A stretch of DNA of 64,000 nt, taken from positions 9,469,856 through 9,533,855 of the forward strand of contig NC_135246.1 of assembly GCF_947623445.1 (NCBI RefSeq), given 5' to 3'. Positions 19,176-50,160 of this stretch are shown here, piece by piece. A program made the translations under genes and the position numbers. A model generated the notes under the pieces. The model saw only the letters and a program-made list of their open reading frames with translations. It was not told where the DNA came from and did no database searches. This DNA is from Clavelina lepadiformis. Taxonomy: Eukaryota; Chordata; Ascidiacea; Aplousobranchia; Clavelinidae. The stretch's first letter is position 1; each line of letters starts with the position of its first letter.

Positions 19176-22100
19176 ATTTACTCTACTGACTTTAAAAATC
19201 ATTGAACTAAAGTTAAGTCCAGCATAGCAATGATATATAATGAAATACTTCCACAAAACTAGAGAGATTACAACACATTTTTCTAAATAGTACGCTTTAA
19301 TCATTTTGGAGTATTGTACAGTACAAAACATAAAAATAAATGTCAATCTTTAAACTTGTGTTTTGGCAGCTTCAGTTGAGATAGTAAAATCACATTGGCA
19401 TAAACATATTAAATAAGAAAAATTTTACAAAAAACTTACAATGTGGTTGAACAATCTTTAGGTTTATATTTTCAGAATACGGGTGTAATTACAATGTGAT
19501 CAATATTTTTTTTCTTTATGTAAAATTGACTAAGCAATGAAGGGTGGTTTAAAACACGGATATAATGAAAAATATTTCTTTTGACAAAATTTGCAAACCC
19601 GTCTTAAAAACTACGTAAATTAAATAGTCACCACTTTAGTCAGCATTTGACCAGCAGAACCAAAATTATACTCATATCGCAATGAGTGAGGTTTTATTCT
19701 CCAATACAGTAGCTTCCAAGCATAACATTAATAGCATAGCTGCACAAGCACAAAAATACAAGGACAAAGTCATGCAGCAGTACCGTTAGACCTTTCTTTT
19801 TTCTATGCCAATCCATGAAGCATACAGTCAAGCCTTGTAATTACATATCCAGTTTATAATGTCTGTACCTCTACAATGTTCAAAATTCCAAGTCTTGAAG
19901 TCAACTAATGCTTTACACCTTTTGCTCGCATCAGTTACAACAAACACCTTTGCAACGTAAACATGGACCAGACTGGAAAGTAGGGCAGTTTTTGACGAGA
20001 AATTATCCGTGCAAAGATGCAAATTTTGAAGGTGATGGCATTCACCAAAGCCTCAATTCTTTATTTAATTATCATAAATTGGCATTCAAACAACCATCTG
20101 TTCTTTGTTTGTTTATCATAAATCGGCTTGAAGATAAAAAAATTCGGCGTCCATGTTGATGGATCTCATGCGTGCAGCTGCCACACTTTCCACTATAAAA
20201 CATGAATACAATGTGTAAATTTTTACCCAACAAAACGCATGCTTCAGATTCTGAGTTTGCCCAAAGACTCTTATGTTAAAAAATATGTAAAAAAGAGATC
20301 AGTGGTGATTGCAATAAATCTGTCAAATATCTAGTCAAGATTTTGGCATGTTGTGTTCACAGTTTTCTGTGATGCGTTTTTATTTCACAATTGTGTTATT
20401 GTCTATATCTTTGTCGATATGCAGGAATAACAGCTTTCAGCCTACATAAGGTCAATGTCAATGCTATCATTGAATCACATTAACAACCCAAATTTGAAAT
20501 TGTGGCGTCATTTGGTAGCACTGCAGTTTTGTACTCGACACAATAAGGTTTATACGACCGAAAAATCGACAATGTTATAAGACAGTTCGTTGCTAGAAAA
20601 TTGGCTCACAAGTGATAAGCCATATTTTTGCTCTGGATGGTTGCTAGGGCTGCTGGTGCAGTAGTGTATTGTGTTCTTTATTTTTTGTCATTGTCTGTGG
20701 GGGATGAAAAAAATGCTGGTCATTGTACCGTGATAAAATAATATGCTGGTATGATTCTGCAACACTATTGTTTTTCCACAGTTTTGGTACTGTATCATAT
20801 TGTTTATTTTTCACCATTAACTGCATGTGTGGAACGGAAGTTAGGACGCTAACCGTTGCAGTTATAGCACAAGAAAACATATGCTCACGAACAATTAATG
20901 AGCAGGAAAAAGTAGGGAAGCCCAAGGGCTTAAAACATGCAAGATAGCAATGATGGAATTGTGCTATAAGATGGTAGGTTAGCATGGCCACCAAACCCTT
21001 AAAATATTTCCTAATTTTAATGAATTTAAAGCCAAAATAACACAAACAACTACACTATTGAAAGACGCAGAGGACAAGTTCCCTAACATAACAAACGGAC
21101 AAGAGGTCAAGCCGATGCACTGACTGAGGTTGTAATTACAAAACGCTGAGTCAGCGCTGAGAATGCAGTCAGCGTTGCTTTGGCATGCACTGGAAAATGT
21201 CTACTTTCGTTTCGATATGAGTGCAAAAATATTTTCCGTATCTTTTAGTTTTACCAAACGGTTTTTAATATAATGAGGCCTAACTTTTTCTATTTAAATT
21301 TTTAAAATGCATTAGTTTACGCCAAGATTATTCCTTACAAAATTCTGTCAAATTAATTATCCTTGTGACGTCGTATTATCACGGATGAGAAATGAGAATA
21401 CATTTTGCAAACACAAGACCGTCACGTGATACGCCAAAAGAAATACAGCTTTTGACTTGCTAATAGCAGTTTTAACTGAGCACATCGCATCGTATCGTTT
21501 ATTTATCGTCATCGTCAGTGGGAGAACGAAAAATAAACCATTATAACCATTATAACATGGAAACATCACAGTTCAGTACGCAGACAATGACATAAAAAGC
21601 AGCAACACCCAAGGGCTTGAAACATGCAAGAATGATGTTAACACAAGATAAAGACGATCAATGATAAAATGCAATGTTTATACATGCTAAAATTTCCGGT
21701 GACTTCGGAAAATCGACATCAACCGCTCACTTTGTTGAAAAGATAAGCTGTTGTTGGTTACGTAACGAACAGAAGCCTGGTTTTACGTTACTAACGGCAG
21801 ACTGTATATCACTGAGCAGAAAGCAATAGCAGGGTGCTATTGGAAAGCAGCAACGGCTCTTTTGATTACGGCCCGCCTCCAGACTTGTTTTCGGTCTGAG
21901 TTGGCACAACTGTATTGGAATAAAAAGAAGAATGTAAAATGTAGTAGTTGGGAGCGTAGTGGTCTCTGTAGCGGCAACAAAGTATGTCTTAGTTTGTTTC
22001 TGGCTGGCGCCCTTAAGCTACTCTCCGCATTTGGTGTAAATTCGTGGAATTTAATCACTGCATGTACGTTTGCCATTCATTCTACTTATTCTACGATTCT

Positions 22101-24114
22101 ACTGATACGCTATTAAAGTGTTGACCTCAGAAGGCTATTATTTATTTAATATATGAGCGAGGATTGCGTATTACTGTAGTAACAGCCTTTTGGAGTCAGG
22201 AGTCAGATCTACTTTGCGAGATATAACAACCCAACAACTTAATTACCTAACCATAACTCATTGGTGTATCATTATGATTAAAATATCAGGAAAGGCTGCT
22301 CTTGACACGTTACCCTAACTTTAAATTGTTACTTTTAAATTTCAGATCATTCTTGACTTGACAAAACATATCTATTTATATAAGATAACGCAAAAATCGC
22401 CATTTCTGTTACAACATAGTGGCATAATTTAATGAAACAAAGATCTAACAAGTGAACCTATTAACTAGTCTAGCCTATGTCAAAATTTTATAGGGGCAGT
22501 TTTTCTTGTTTTGACAAATGCTCAGGTGCAGAACAATATTTTAATCCGGTGGTTGTAGCGGCCAGAACACAAGCTAAAAACTGTTGAGACTTGAAGCTAG
22601 AGGGATTGGGCTTGCCTGCCACTTGGTAATATTCAAAGAAATACAGCCGACTCGCACCTCAGTAGTTATTACCAATACTCGAGTATATACTCTAATTAAG
22701 CTGCGTAGACTGCGTTTGTGGTGCCTTCTGGCTTCTTTAAGAGGCTGTGTCAAGCAAGACGCTACAAAGCAGTGACTTGGTTCCATATCCACCAAACGTT
22801 TTTACGTTTTGGGGGTCTTGAAGTCGTTTGGCTATGCCATAGCACAAAGCAGAATCATTGGAACATGCTCACGATAAATTAATGAACCAGAAAAGTGGAA
22901 AAGTCCCAAGCAGTGTTGTTATGAAGTCATTTTTTGGCTCGTCGAGTCAATACTGAAAACTAGAAATAGACTTTAGTATATAAAAATCTTATTGTTGTAT
23001 GCTGCTGGTTTCTTTTATTAAATTATCCAGTCTAAAATCACTTAATTGGATAGGCCAAGGCAGTTGTCATTCAAAGAGAAATTCTGTTTGCCTCAAGGGC
23101 GGTCTGTATTTTGGTTCAGATAAACCCGAGATAAATTTTAAGTAATCTTCCTGCGCACTTGAGTTTTTAAAATAAATGGACTCCTAATAATAATTTAAAG
23201 CACCTTCATACAGAGGTTTGTTTGAACAGTGTATTGTATTATTCCGCGATTTTGCTTTTGTGGTACCTACCAAAATGAGACGCTCTAGCTGCAAAGTTTG
23301 AATTTAAAGAGAAGACCAGCGGTACCGGACCACAAAGACACAAACGCAAAGTCTACGCAGCTTATTTGGTTATATATTCGACCATAGGAAGTTTGTTTCA
23401 AGGTGTTGTATGAGACACGAAGTAGAGGCATTAACGTAGCAGAGAAATGGTCACAAGGACCAATGTTAAAAACGTTTAAAATCATCAAGCGTGACGAGCA
23501 AGCAAAGCTGGCTTCATTTATTTCGCTGTAACGATTAGTTGAATTTTGATGAGAATCGACGAAAATTTATTGGGTCCACAGATAACCAGAGCTTAAATCG
23601 ATTGAAAATAACAATTGCAAAGACAGCAAGCCAGCTACCAAAACTGCTATTTATCAATTACAGTAAATGACAGCTGGTTATCGAAATCAGAAAAAAGCCG
23701 ATATGGTAACTGGCAAATAATCTCCACTGACCTCAAATCTCATTATTTATGCCTTAATTACCACCAAGAACGAACTCCCAGAATTGGCAGAAACCTTGAC
23801 AACCTCCTAATGAAACTAATTTGAAAATGCCTCAATTTTTAATCGTCTTAGTTCAAGTTAAAATTGATTAAAACTAAATCTTCATTATCCCAGTAAAAAG
23901 CTAAGTTATGTAAACCTCTTCAGCACAGTAACCATTAGGCCACAGAGCTTTTTGCTAATTACATGCAAAAATGGGTGTTACAAACCTTAAAGCGGAATTT
24001 TTTTTAAATATTGACAGTGATAGTTTACCTGAAAACATTTGATGTATCCAATGTTATTAAGAAGCTTGTAACAAAATTCCTGAAAGCATTTTTTGGTCAT
24101 AATTGAAGACCAGA
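19176..24114. other. Intergenic between divergent CARNMT1 and USP32
   Basis: Nearly 5 kb without a recognisable exon. Open frames of 60-130 codons here show no family resemblance and overlap on both strands. It carries three partial copies of a shared repeat (20640-20960, 21470-21640, 22800-22930). Confidence 0.5.
20640..22930. repeat. Cluster of three partial copies of one dispersed repeat
   Basis: Shared words: CATATGCTCACGA...AATTAATGA followed by GAAGCCCAAGGGCTTAAAAC at about 20877-20937; CCCAAGGGCTTGAAACATGC at about 21608-21627; and ACATGCTCACGATAAATTAA then AAAAGTCCCAAG at about 22863-22912. A CATTGTCTGTGGG / CATCGTCAGTGGG word precedes the first two copies. Class unknown; no coding content. 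Confidence 0.5.
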
Positions 24115-41460
<17,346 letters not shown>

Positions 41461-43272
41461 TATTGCACTAGAAAAGGATCAATGGTGTCTCCACATGCTG
41501 ATGGCATCTACAGGTCGACCTTTTATTGCAATAATCTGATATGATGTGTTGTTCGATCAATGCGGATTTATGACTCATGTTTCCGAACCTATTTCTTTTC
41601 TTATTATATTATGGCCAACCGCGATTTCTGAGGCCAGTGTTTTAGCCATGTAGATAAAAGCCACTTTTTTACAAACTGTTGGAGTGAGTTTCCTGAAATA
41701 TTATTAATTCTTTTGTTATTTGAAGTGGTACTTGTTATTTTTCCCATGATTAAGACTTTCTCTGAAGGAGTATAGCTGTTATGAAATTGTCAATCTGAAG
41801 GTGCAGTTTTTACTTTTTCAAATAAATTTCCTAAATTGCTTTGAGATGCAGAAAGAAATTATTAGGTCATATACGTAGCACACTTGATCCACCTGTGGTA
41901 AATGAATACCATCTTGTTTACACTTCTATTTATTTATTAATGCTTATCCTTTTAACTTAGTTTAGTCAAACTGATCAATTTTATATGCTAAGTATATATA
42001 TATGTGTTCTACTTCTTCAGTGTTTCTAACTGCTTTTCCAAAAAATTCTTTATGTGTGTTTTAACAGAATTATTTGATATAGCAATTTTTTGAATTCTTG
42101 TTATAATCGTTCAAAAAATATTTCATTGAAATCAACTAAACACTGTGTGGCACACATTGATTGTGCAAAACAGATCTTGTTTAAACGTCAATGCAATTGG
42201 AACCAGCCTTTTAGGATAGATTTTGACAAGACTGGTCAACACAGAGCAATATAGTATTGACTAAATAACATCTCGCAAAAAGCCGCACAGATCCAATTTA
42301 ATAACTAATACTATAAATTTGTGACAAGCAACATTCTTGTTTTCCTGTTAATATCTTTATTGAGCCTCTTACTGTTATAAATGTTGTTGTGACGTGTGCT
42401 ATGCATAACAAATTTCTTGTGACCCATTCCTTAACACGATGCTGTGAAATAACATTAAGCTTGGATTTCACAAAGTATAGGAGAATAGTTTTTTTTGATA
42501 CATCTCTAGATCAGTGTGCTCTGTATGTGATCTCAGTTTCAAGACTAGATCTGAAAGTAGTACAACCAGCTCAAAATGAGTTTTTCGGAATGAATCAATT
42601 AGCAAGGTTGCAAGGATATAATTACTTGTGGAGCAGAAAATACAGTAAATGCATTTTATTAGCACCCAAGAGTTGAAGGTTTGGTCGATTTTAACACATA
42701 GGTAAAGTGGTGATTTCAGGTCCACACTACTGAAAAGCATCCATGAATTCCACGGATGTACGCACACCCTGTCATTGCCAGGTCATTACACACCAAAAAC
42801 ATTTGCCAACCAAACAAGTTTTGAACCACATAGAAGTATTGCACAAAGAGTTTCAGCATAGATATTGTCTAAGTACCACTACCTTAATTTTGTGCTGTAC
42901 CATGACTGAACAGGAAGAACATATTACCAGTAGGTTATATTTAGAGTTTATGGTTAAATGAAATATTACTGTATTAAAAATCTGCTTCTGAAAGCTTTAA
43001 TTGGACTACAAGTCTTGGATAAAAGTGTCTATATCCTGCTTTTGGACTGACAACCAGTGAAAAAACTGCAAATGCAGACAAACAAGTTGTCTTGTTTGAT
43101 GGAAACAAGGTGATACAGCATATTGTGCTTTATCAAGATCACTTAAATAAACTTGAAATTCATTAAATAAATAAACTTAATACGAAATAATAGATCAAAT
43201 TGCCACAGTGAATTGTTACATTTGTGACAAAAACTTTGTTACATTTGCATATTCTGATGGTTTGGCATTTCA
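41461..43272. other. Intergenic between convergent USP32 and CHID1
   Basis: Probable USP32 3' UTR, with AATAAA at 41821, then AT-rich sequence without recognised exons or element ends. Confidence 0.5.
41821..41826 (+). terminator. Candidate poly(A) signal of USP32
   Basis: AATAAA 361 bases past the stop codon, the nearest canonical hexamer on this strand. Confidence 0.45.
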
Positions 43273-46200
43273 TCATAGAAGATCATAGAAGTAATCAAGG
43301 CCTTGGCCTATTTCCCAGATTGATATTCCTGTACCGAGATCTCTTGCCAAGTCAAGACGTGATTGTATTGACTGAAAAATATTTATTCATCACAATACAC
43401 AAGAATTTAACACAAATGTTATTATATTAAAAAATATACATCATACATACTGCTTAGTAAGTTTGACATGTACTCAATTCATAACAAAATATTTCATTCA
43501 TGTGAATAAAAATTAATAACTACACAATGTGCTACCGCCTATTATGTCAAAAATTACCTTTAAAGTGGGATAAATAATCAACCTTTTATGTTCGTCCGTA
43601 ACTTGCTGTTCAATGAAGTGTTCCTGTATTGTAGGTTCCCAGGTAAACTTGGATGGGTGTGATCGCAAAAGTTGTATATACCTGAAATGCAAACAAACGT
43701 ACTTAGCATTTAAAGAAAATGTATGTGAAGTTACCCACTGACAACAGAAAGTTCAATAATATATACGATTATGTGTATTAGTTTGTTGCTGAAAGTTGTT
43801 TAAGTTATGAGAAATTTAATTTCCCACAAAAAACAATGTTAAGTAAATTATACCATTCTCGTAATACCCAAAATATCTTTGCCAATTCTCAAAACCCATA
43901 TTTTGGCAGGTAAAACTCGGGGTGATGCCCAATATGAAATTAAAAAAGTTCCACAAAAGAAAATGATATAATTATACTTGTAAATTTGGCTTTATTGAAA
44001 AACATAAATTAAGAGCATTTGAATAAAATTTAAATTATTGATATCTGTCAAATTCGAAGCAAAACTCAGCACCTGAAAAGAAGTTTTCTCTAAAGAATTA
44101 ATTAACCTTAAATTTCTGAGGTATCAATATAGTACAAAGGAAAATATTACTCACTGGTGCGCAATAATTGCAACACTTCCCTGTACTGAATAAGCATAAC
44201 CATAAAAATTTAACCCAAGAAGAATTTTTGCTCGGTGCTGTCTGTGGGGGTCAAGTGTTTCGACGCAAGTTTTCATCCATAGAACAGGAGCAATCGGTCC
44301 TGGTTTACCAGAACCGGCAGAAAAGTCGTATGTCATCAAACTAAACGCATCGACATGGGCTTCCAATTTTTCAAAATGATCCCTTGTGAAAGCAGTAGCT
44401 TTGCCTCTAAAAGTAAAGATGTGTGGTAAAATCCTATTTAATACTGCAGGTCAATGATCAATTTTATAAATCGTAGATCAGCTTTCCAGAGCAATAATAC
44501 CGGTAATGCAATTGATCATATTACAACCAAGAAAAAATTTACACAGTCACTTACTCAAAATTAATAGGTGGTGGAATGACCAGAATTATGGTCATATCAT
44601 TGTCCCGAAATATCTCACTCATGTGTGTCAAAACATGAATCACTTCTCTAAAAATTATTTTTGTTAACTTACAAAATCTTTTAATACAAATCAAAATTTT
44701 TACAATAGTTAACCATTGCACCTAAATGTTTGGTTGGCTCAAGAGCATATTGGTAAGAACACCAGATTCAAAATTATACAAAGTTAGTTTGACTATGACA
44801 TTGTTGCAGTGCCTTTATGCAAGATTAACAACGCTTGCTTCTGCCCAGGGGTTCCAAGTTTCACAATAAACACACAAAAATAAAAATGCATCGATTAGAC
44901 AGTACACAACAAAATGTTCAGTAAATGTGCCTTGAGCGGTCAAATTATGTCACTTATCCATCCATGGATAAAAATTTAAATACCATGGAATAACAAATTA
45001 AAATGTTTGCTCTTAACATTAAGTAATTTTTTCTTCATACAGAGTAAATATGACTGGAGAGTTATAAACATGCTGATTAATTAGTTAGTTCATATTTCAA
45101 GCTACATTGAACTAACTTTGCCTTTTGGCTAGGCATTTGACTCCAGATTTCAAACACTGCTCCATCCATTCCCTTGTCTATGAGCACTCTCAAAATTGTG
45201 TTAGTCATATCTTCAATTTCATCTTCACTAGAAAAAAGGGCTCCGTAATCAGAGCTTGACCAACCATCAAAAAGAACACGAGGCACTGAAAGTGCAGCAA
45301 ACAGCTTTTTAGTTTAGTAAACAGGTAATCTTTTAAACTGGGGGTTCTTGCAAACTAAAGATGTTACTGTCACAGCAAACTTACATATTTGCACATCTTC
45401 ATCAACTTTGCGCACACCATTCGCCCAACCTTTAAAAAGAACTCATATTACAACGTCACAAGCATGATGTTTTTAAGTAATTCATAGATTAAATGTTGAA
45501 TACAATGACTTGAATGCAGGGAAAAGTTTCACACTGGGAACCTCTATCAACATCATGAGTTCCTGTTACAAGGAATTTTCCTCCCGGCTTTCTCTTTATT
45601 TGCAACCAAACTGGGCTAATCATAGAGAATTTTCCAAATGTTTTAGCAACATCATATCCATGAGAATTCCACTAAACATTACAACATAATGCAATTAGTA
45701 TTTCAAAGATCATTGAAAACGTTCTTTTATTTTGGAAGTCTCGTTAAAAGTATCAAGCTTTGACTAGGAATACAGGCTGCATTCTACTTACAGGCGTTAC
45801 ATATCCCAGTACTTGTCCAGTTGAAAAGTGTCTGTGGTTCTTCTCAGTGCTACAGTATTGATCGTAATTGTCAAGAATATCTTTGGCTTTCAAGTCAGAC
45901 TTTATCAATTTTCTTGCCAAGACATTTGTCTTTACAAATTTTGACTGAATTAATAGAGAGTAGATGTTATTGCATTTATCATAGACACTGTATAACTTAT
46001 TAAGCTTGAACATCATCTGCGGGTAACACTCAAAAGCAAGGTTGAAACCAAGTTTTTTGACCCGAGTCCTTTCAAGCTGTGACTCAAGTCAAGTTGAATC
46101 AGTTTAAATTGTGACTGAGTCAACACATTTAACTTAAAAATTATTCTGAGAATCTCTATACGCAAATTATAATGTCATCAATTAACATAATGTCATGGCT

Positions 46201-47838
46201 GTGCACAAATTAGCCTGGTTGATCCTTTTTACAAAGAGCGGTGATTTTTTAAAAATAAATAGCGCATGGTTACAACGAGCTTTGAATAAAAATACTGTTG
46301 CAAAACCGGTTTTCAGTTTTATAAAAAAAAAATGATAAATCGAAGATGAAAATATGTTTTTTCAACTTTTGAAAATTAGGCTCCTCAAAGCCCGTTATCA
46401 ACAACAACGTTTGTGTGTATTTTTGATTTGGTACGGTTTGACGGTGTGTTTTCAATAAGAATACAGTTTATAGTAGACCCGCAAGTGACGGATAACCTCA
46501 GATGAAAAGTCTTATTTGTTCCTATTTTTAATGCATTCAACTTTGCTGGTAAAGGACCCGTTATCATGTATAACGGATAACTTCTACAGTCCTTTTGAGA
46601 TAATGTAAAATATTTCGTATATAACGGATCTGTTAATTTTGCAGAGAAACTGATTGTTTACACTGGAAAGTACAATTGCTAACTTACTACTGTATATAAG
46701 ATGGTTTTTTAAAAACAAGTGGTGGTATCCTGTGCAGTTAGTTTTCGTTATGATTTCCAATTTCAATAAAGCAATGATTTCCTTTTTTGTGTTGTTTTTG
46801 AAAGGATATGTGTCTTTTTTAATAGTCTACACTGGTCTATACCATTGTATCTATCGATAATAATAATAATTGAAGGCTTGGTTCAGTAATATTGTGTATC
46901 ATTCACCTTAACATGTTTTGAACACATTGGTGGAAAAAACGGTCTTCAAAATTCCGATTATTATTTAGCAACCCTAGAAGAGGCCATGGGTGTACGTTAC
47001 ATAGGAGTTTAACTGTAGTAGAGCTGCTTTCCAGTCTTTAGCACAAGACAAACTAATAATTAATAGACAAACAACGATTTTCGAAAGAGTGATTAATGTA
47101 CTGGGCGCCCTTGTTACACAGTTAGGCACAAGGCATGCTAATTTTCTCTTTTAATCATTAAGTTTCAAAACCTGGCGAAAGTGGTTGCTATACGAGCTTA
47201 GTGAACGACATGTAACACTTTATAGGATTACAGCTTGCACTGAAATATACTTGTGAATATACAACGATAGTAGTATTTTTCGTATCTTCTAATTTTTTAA
47301 GTTGCCACTGAATTAAAAATTGTTTAAGTCTGCATGCTTTATCATACAGCTATATACCAATAAATTCTCAATACATTTTAATGTAGCACCCTTTAGATAT
47401 TTCGAAATCTTTAGTGCCCTCAACAACCAAAAGCCTAAAAATCAGTGTTAAATCAAAAAGATAACTTTGGAGAAATAATATTTTTCAAATATATTTGTCA
47501 GTACTTGAAATTCTACGCATAGCTGTTAATGAATAATGAATTGTTTGTGACATAAAGCAATGGTGGAAAACAGTTGATGGTAAACTAAAGCCTGACAATA
47601 ATTAGCATTTTTTTTTCAGCAAAAAACATACCAAAAACAAAATTTAAATGAAAAATTTTATGGCACACATAGCAACTTGCTATGTTACACCATTTTGAGG
47701 CCGCTTATTGAAATATATATATCATATTATTTTTACCTTTTCTTTTTTAGGTCCCTTTTTTGACTGCTTTGACAAAGTTCCAAATCCATAAGCAATGAAA
47801 CAAACAATCACTAAAACTGCAACTAATTTCATGTTCAT
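43273..47838 (-). CDS. CHID1: Chitinase domain-containing protein 1 (stabilin-interacting chitinase-like lectin)
   Basis: Secreted/lysosomal GH18-fold protein; the human protein SI-CLP binds saccharides and stabilin-1 rather than acting as a classical chitinase. Exons (minus): 47737-47838, 45792-45944, 45542-45671, 45385-45429, 45117-45285, 44555-44647, 44155-44406, 43558-43681, 43273-43371; 388 aa (human 393), all phases closing. Residues 1-20 form a signal peptide ([17 protein letters not shown]). Family blocks: [97 protein letters not shown] and the terminal [16 protein letters not shown]. The GH18 catalytic box is replaced by DGAVFEIW, so the proton-donor Glu is absent as in the human protein. 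Intron 1 (1.8 kb) holds repeat remnants. Confidence 0.95.
46053..46130. repeat. AGTCAAGT-type repeat fragment in CHID1 intron 1
   Basis: CCCGAGTCCTTTCAAGC...GACTCAAGTCAAGTTGAATC resembles parts of the repeat at 12905-13375. A short degenerate piece only. Confidence 0.4.
46380..46660. repeat. Possible pogo/Tigger-like MITE remnant in CHID1 intron 1
   Basis: Repeated CCCGTTAT, GACGGATAAC and TATAACGGAT words, some inverted, resemble decayed pogo/Tigger-type ends. Boundaries and the TA duplication are not clear. Confidence 0.25.
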
Positions 47839-47858
47839 GTATAAAAAGCAAAACTTAT

Positions 47859-47880
47859 GCTATTAAACAAAACAAAGTGT
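47859..47880 (-). promoter_or_regulatory. Strong splice acceptor 21 bp upstream of the CHID1 ATG (candidate trans-splice site)
   Basis: On the minus strand ACTTTGTTTTGTTTAATAG is a pyrimidine-rich acceptor whose AG lies at 47861-47860; the next 21 bases lead to the ATG at 47838. Tunicates trans-splice a short leader to many mRNAs at such sites. An ordinary 5' UTR intron would look the same. Confidence 0.4.
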
Positions 47881-48151
47881 ATATACAAAATTTACAAAGA
47901 ATTTAATTACAATCAGCATGATAATTTTCCTTGCAACAAGATTTATACATTTTCAAATCGCTCCAAAGAGAAAACACATACCACATCAATTTAATAACCA
48001 TCAATGTCAATAACTAACTCTTAAGATTGTAAGGCAGTAATGGCAATATAGTTTACAATGGCTAAAAGGCAGATTTATATAAAGAAACTAAAATTTTCAG
48101 TCAAACATGTTCCTTAAATGTAAGTATATTAAATTTAAATCCCAACAATCA

Positions 48152-48157
48152 TTTAAT
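48152..48157 (-). terminator. Candidate poly(A) signal of PCNA
   Basis: Minus-strand ATTAAA, the common variant hexamer, 58 bases past the PCNA stop codon and before CHID1. Confidence 0.35.
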
Positions 48158-48214
48158 GCTACAGATTCAGATGCAGTTATGCTTAACCACAAAAAAAAAT
48201 CATTTGATGGAAAA

Positions 48215-49069
<855 letters not shown>

Positions 49070-49664
49070 TCAGCTTAATAGAATAACAAAAAACACTGTA
49101 CACTGTTACTAGGCTACTACACAAATGCTAGGCTGCTAAGTTTGCATGGAATACATGCACTTATCTCCAAGTTATGTTTAGAAACTGCGTACAAGAACAC
49201 ATTCCACATGCACTTCAAAGTTAGCTACACACCAAGAATGAATGTATCATTTGAAACTCAGTTTGTTTTAATTTATTACTCAATTTATTTTAAATACTAA
49301 TATTTGATGCAGAAGTGTATGTTTGTTACATCTTCAAATCAACGCTTCCACAGCAGCATCAAAGTATCAAGTGTGGCATGCACTTGCTCTGATCACACTA
49401 TAATTGCAGTTAATATGGTTTTTACGTGCAACACAACAATTTCTAAGACACCCAAAAGGAAGTTAAACAGATTGCACATTAATTTATGATACAAAACAGA
49501 CTATTATTATAAGGCAATAAGCCATCGTAGAAAATTTGATAATTTTTTTTCGTCAACTAACTACTGTATCTAGGACAATCGTGAATCATTTTCACTTCAC
49601 TGAATCATAATCATAATCCGGTTTATCGGATTGTATTGCTATTTATTTAGTATATTTGTTCCAA

Positions 49665-49797
49665 AAATTTTGTGTCCGCGTTGGACAGGGGGGTTTCCAG
49701 ATTAAAGGGGTAAAATGCATAGGAAGAAATCCGTTCCCGGCAGTTTTGTGCCGGATAACAGGGATTCCGATTGTTCGGATTAACGAGGTCTCACTGT
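49665..49797. mobile_element. Pogo/Tigger-like element end
   Basis: The right edge GGATTAACGAGGTCTCACTG followed by TA is, in reverse complement, CAGTGAGACCTCGTTAATCC, the typical pogo/Tigger terminal repeat beside a TA target. Internal GTGCCGGATAACAGGGATTC fits. The matching left end was not located. Confidence 0.5.
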
Positions 49798-49849
49798 ACT
49801 TCTGGTTACTTGTCTCATGTCATGGCGTTCTGCTGTTGATTATGCTTCC

Positions 49850-50160
49850 GTGCTAAGCAACTTACGCGTGGCCATTTCCGAATCAATGGCAGAACATTCA
49901 GCTGAAAGCGATCTTCCAATAAAACGCATTGTTATGGATTTTGAAATGGCCATGTAGCAAGGAGTGGCCACAGCCTCTCCAAACGTAAAAAGGAAAGGAT
50001 GCTCCTTCCATTTATGGTATGCAGTTTTTCGCCAAATGCAATAGCTGGGTCTGCAAATGCTAGATAGCGAAAGCTATGGAGTGTTTGCACTTGTCAATCG
50101 CTTAATGGCACTCTGTTTTGCGACTCGTGGCAAAATTCTATTTCTATCTGAAAGTCTGGC
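49850..50160 (+). pseudogene. Fossil MULE (Mutator-like) transposase fragment
   Basis: Translation on the plus strand gives IKRIVMDFEMAM, a stop, then KRKGCSFHLWYAVFRQMQ, a stop, then LGLQMLDSESYG. This is the MULE transposase core layout: DFE acidic residue, then GC.FH...A..R..Q followed by LGL. Two in-frame stops (after MDFEMAM and after FRQMQ) kill it. The family assignment rests on motif order only. Confidence 0.6.

Noticed and set aside
20644..21045. 133-codon minus-strand ORF
   Set aside because: Overlaps the dispersed repeat, has an opposing overlapping ORF, and shows no protein family features.
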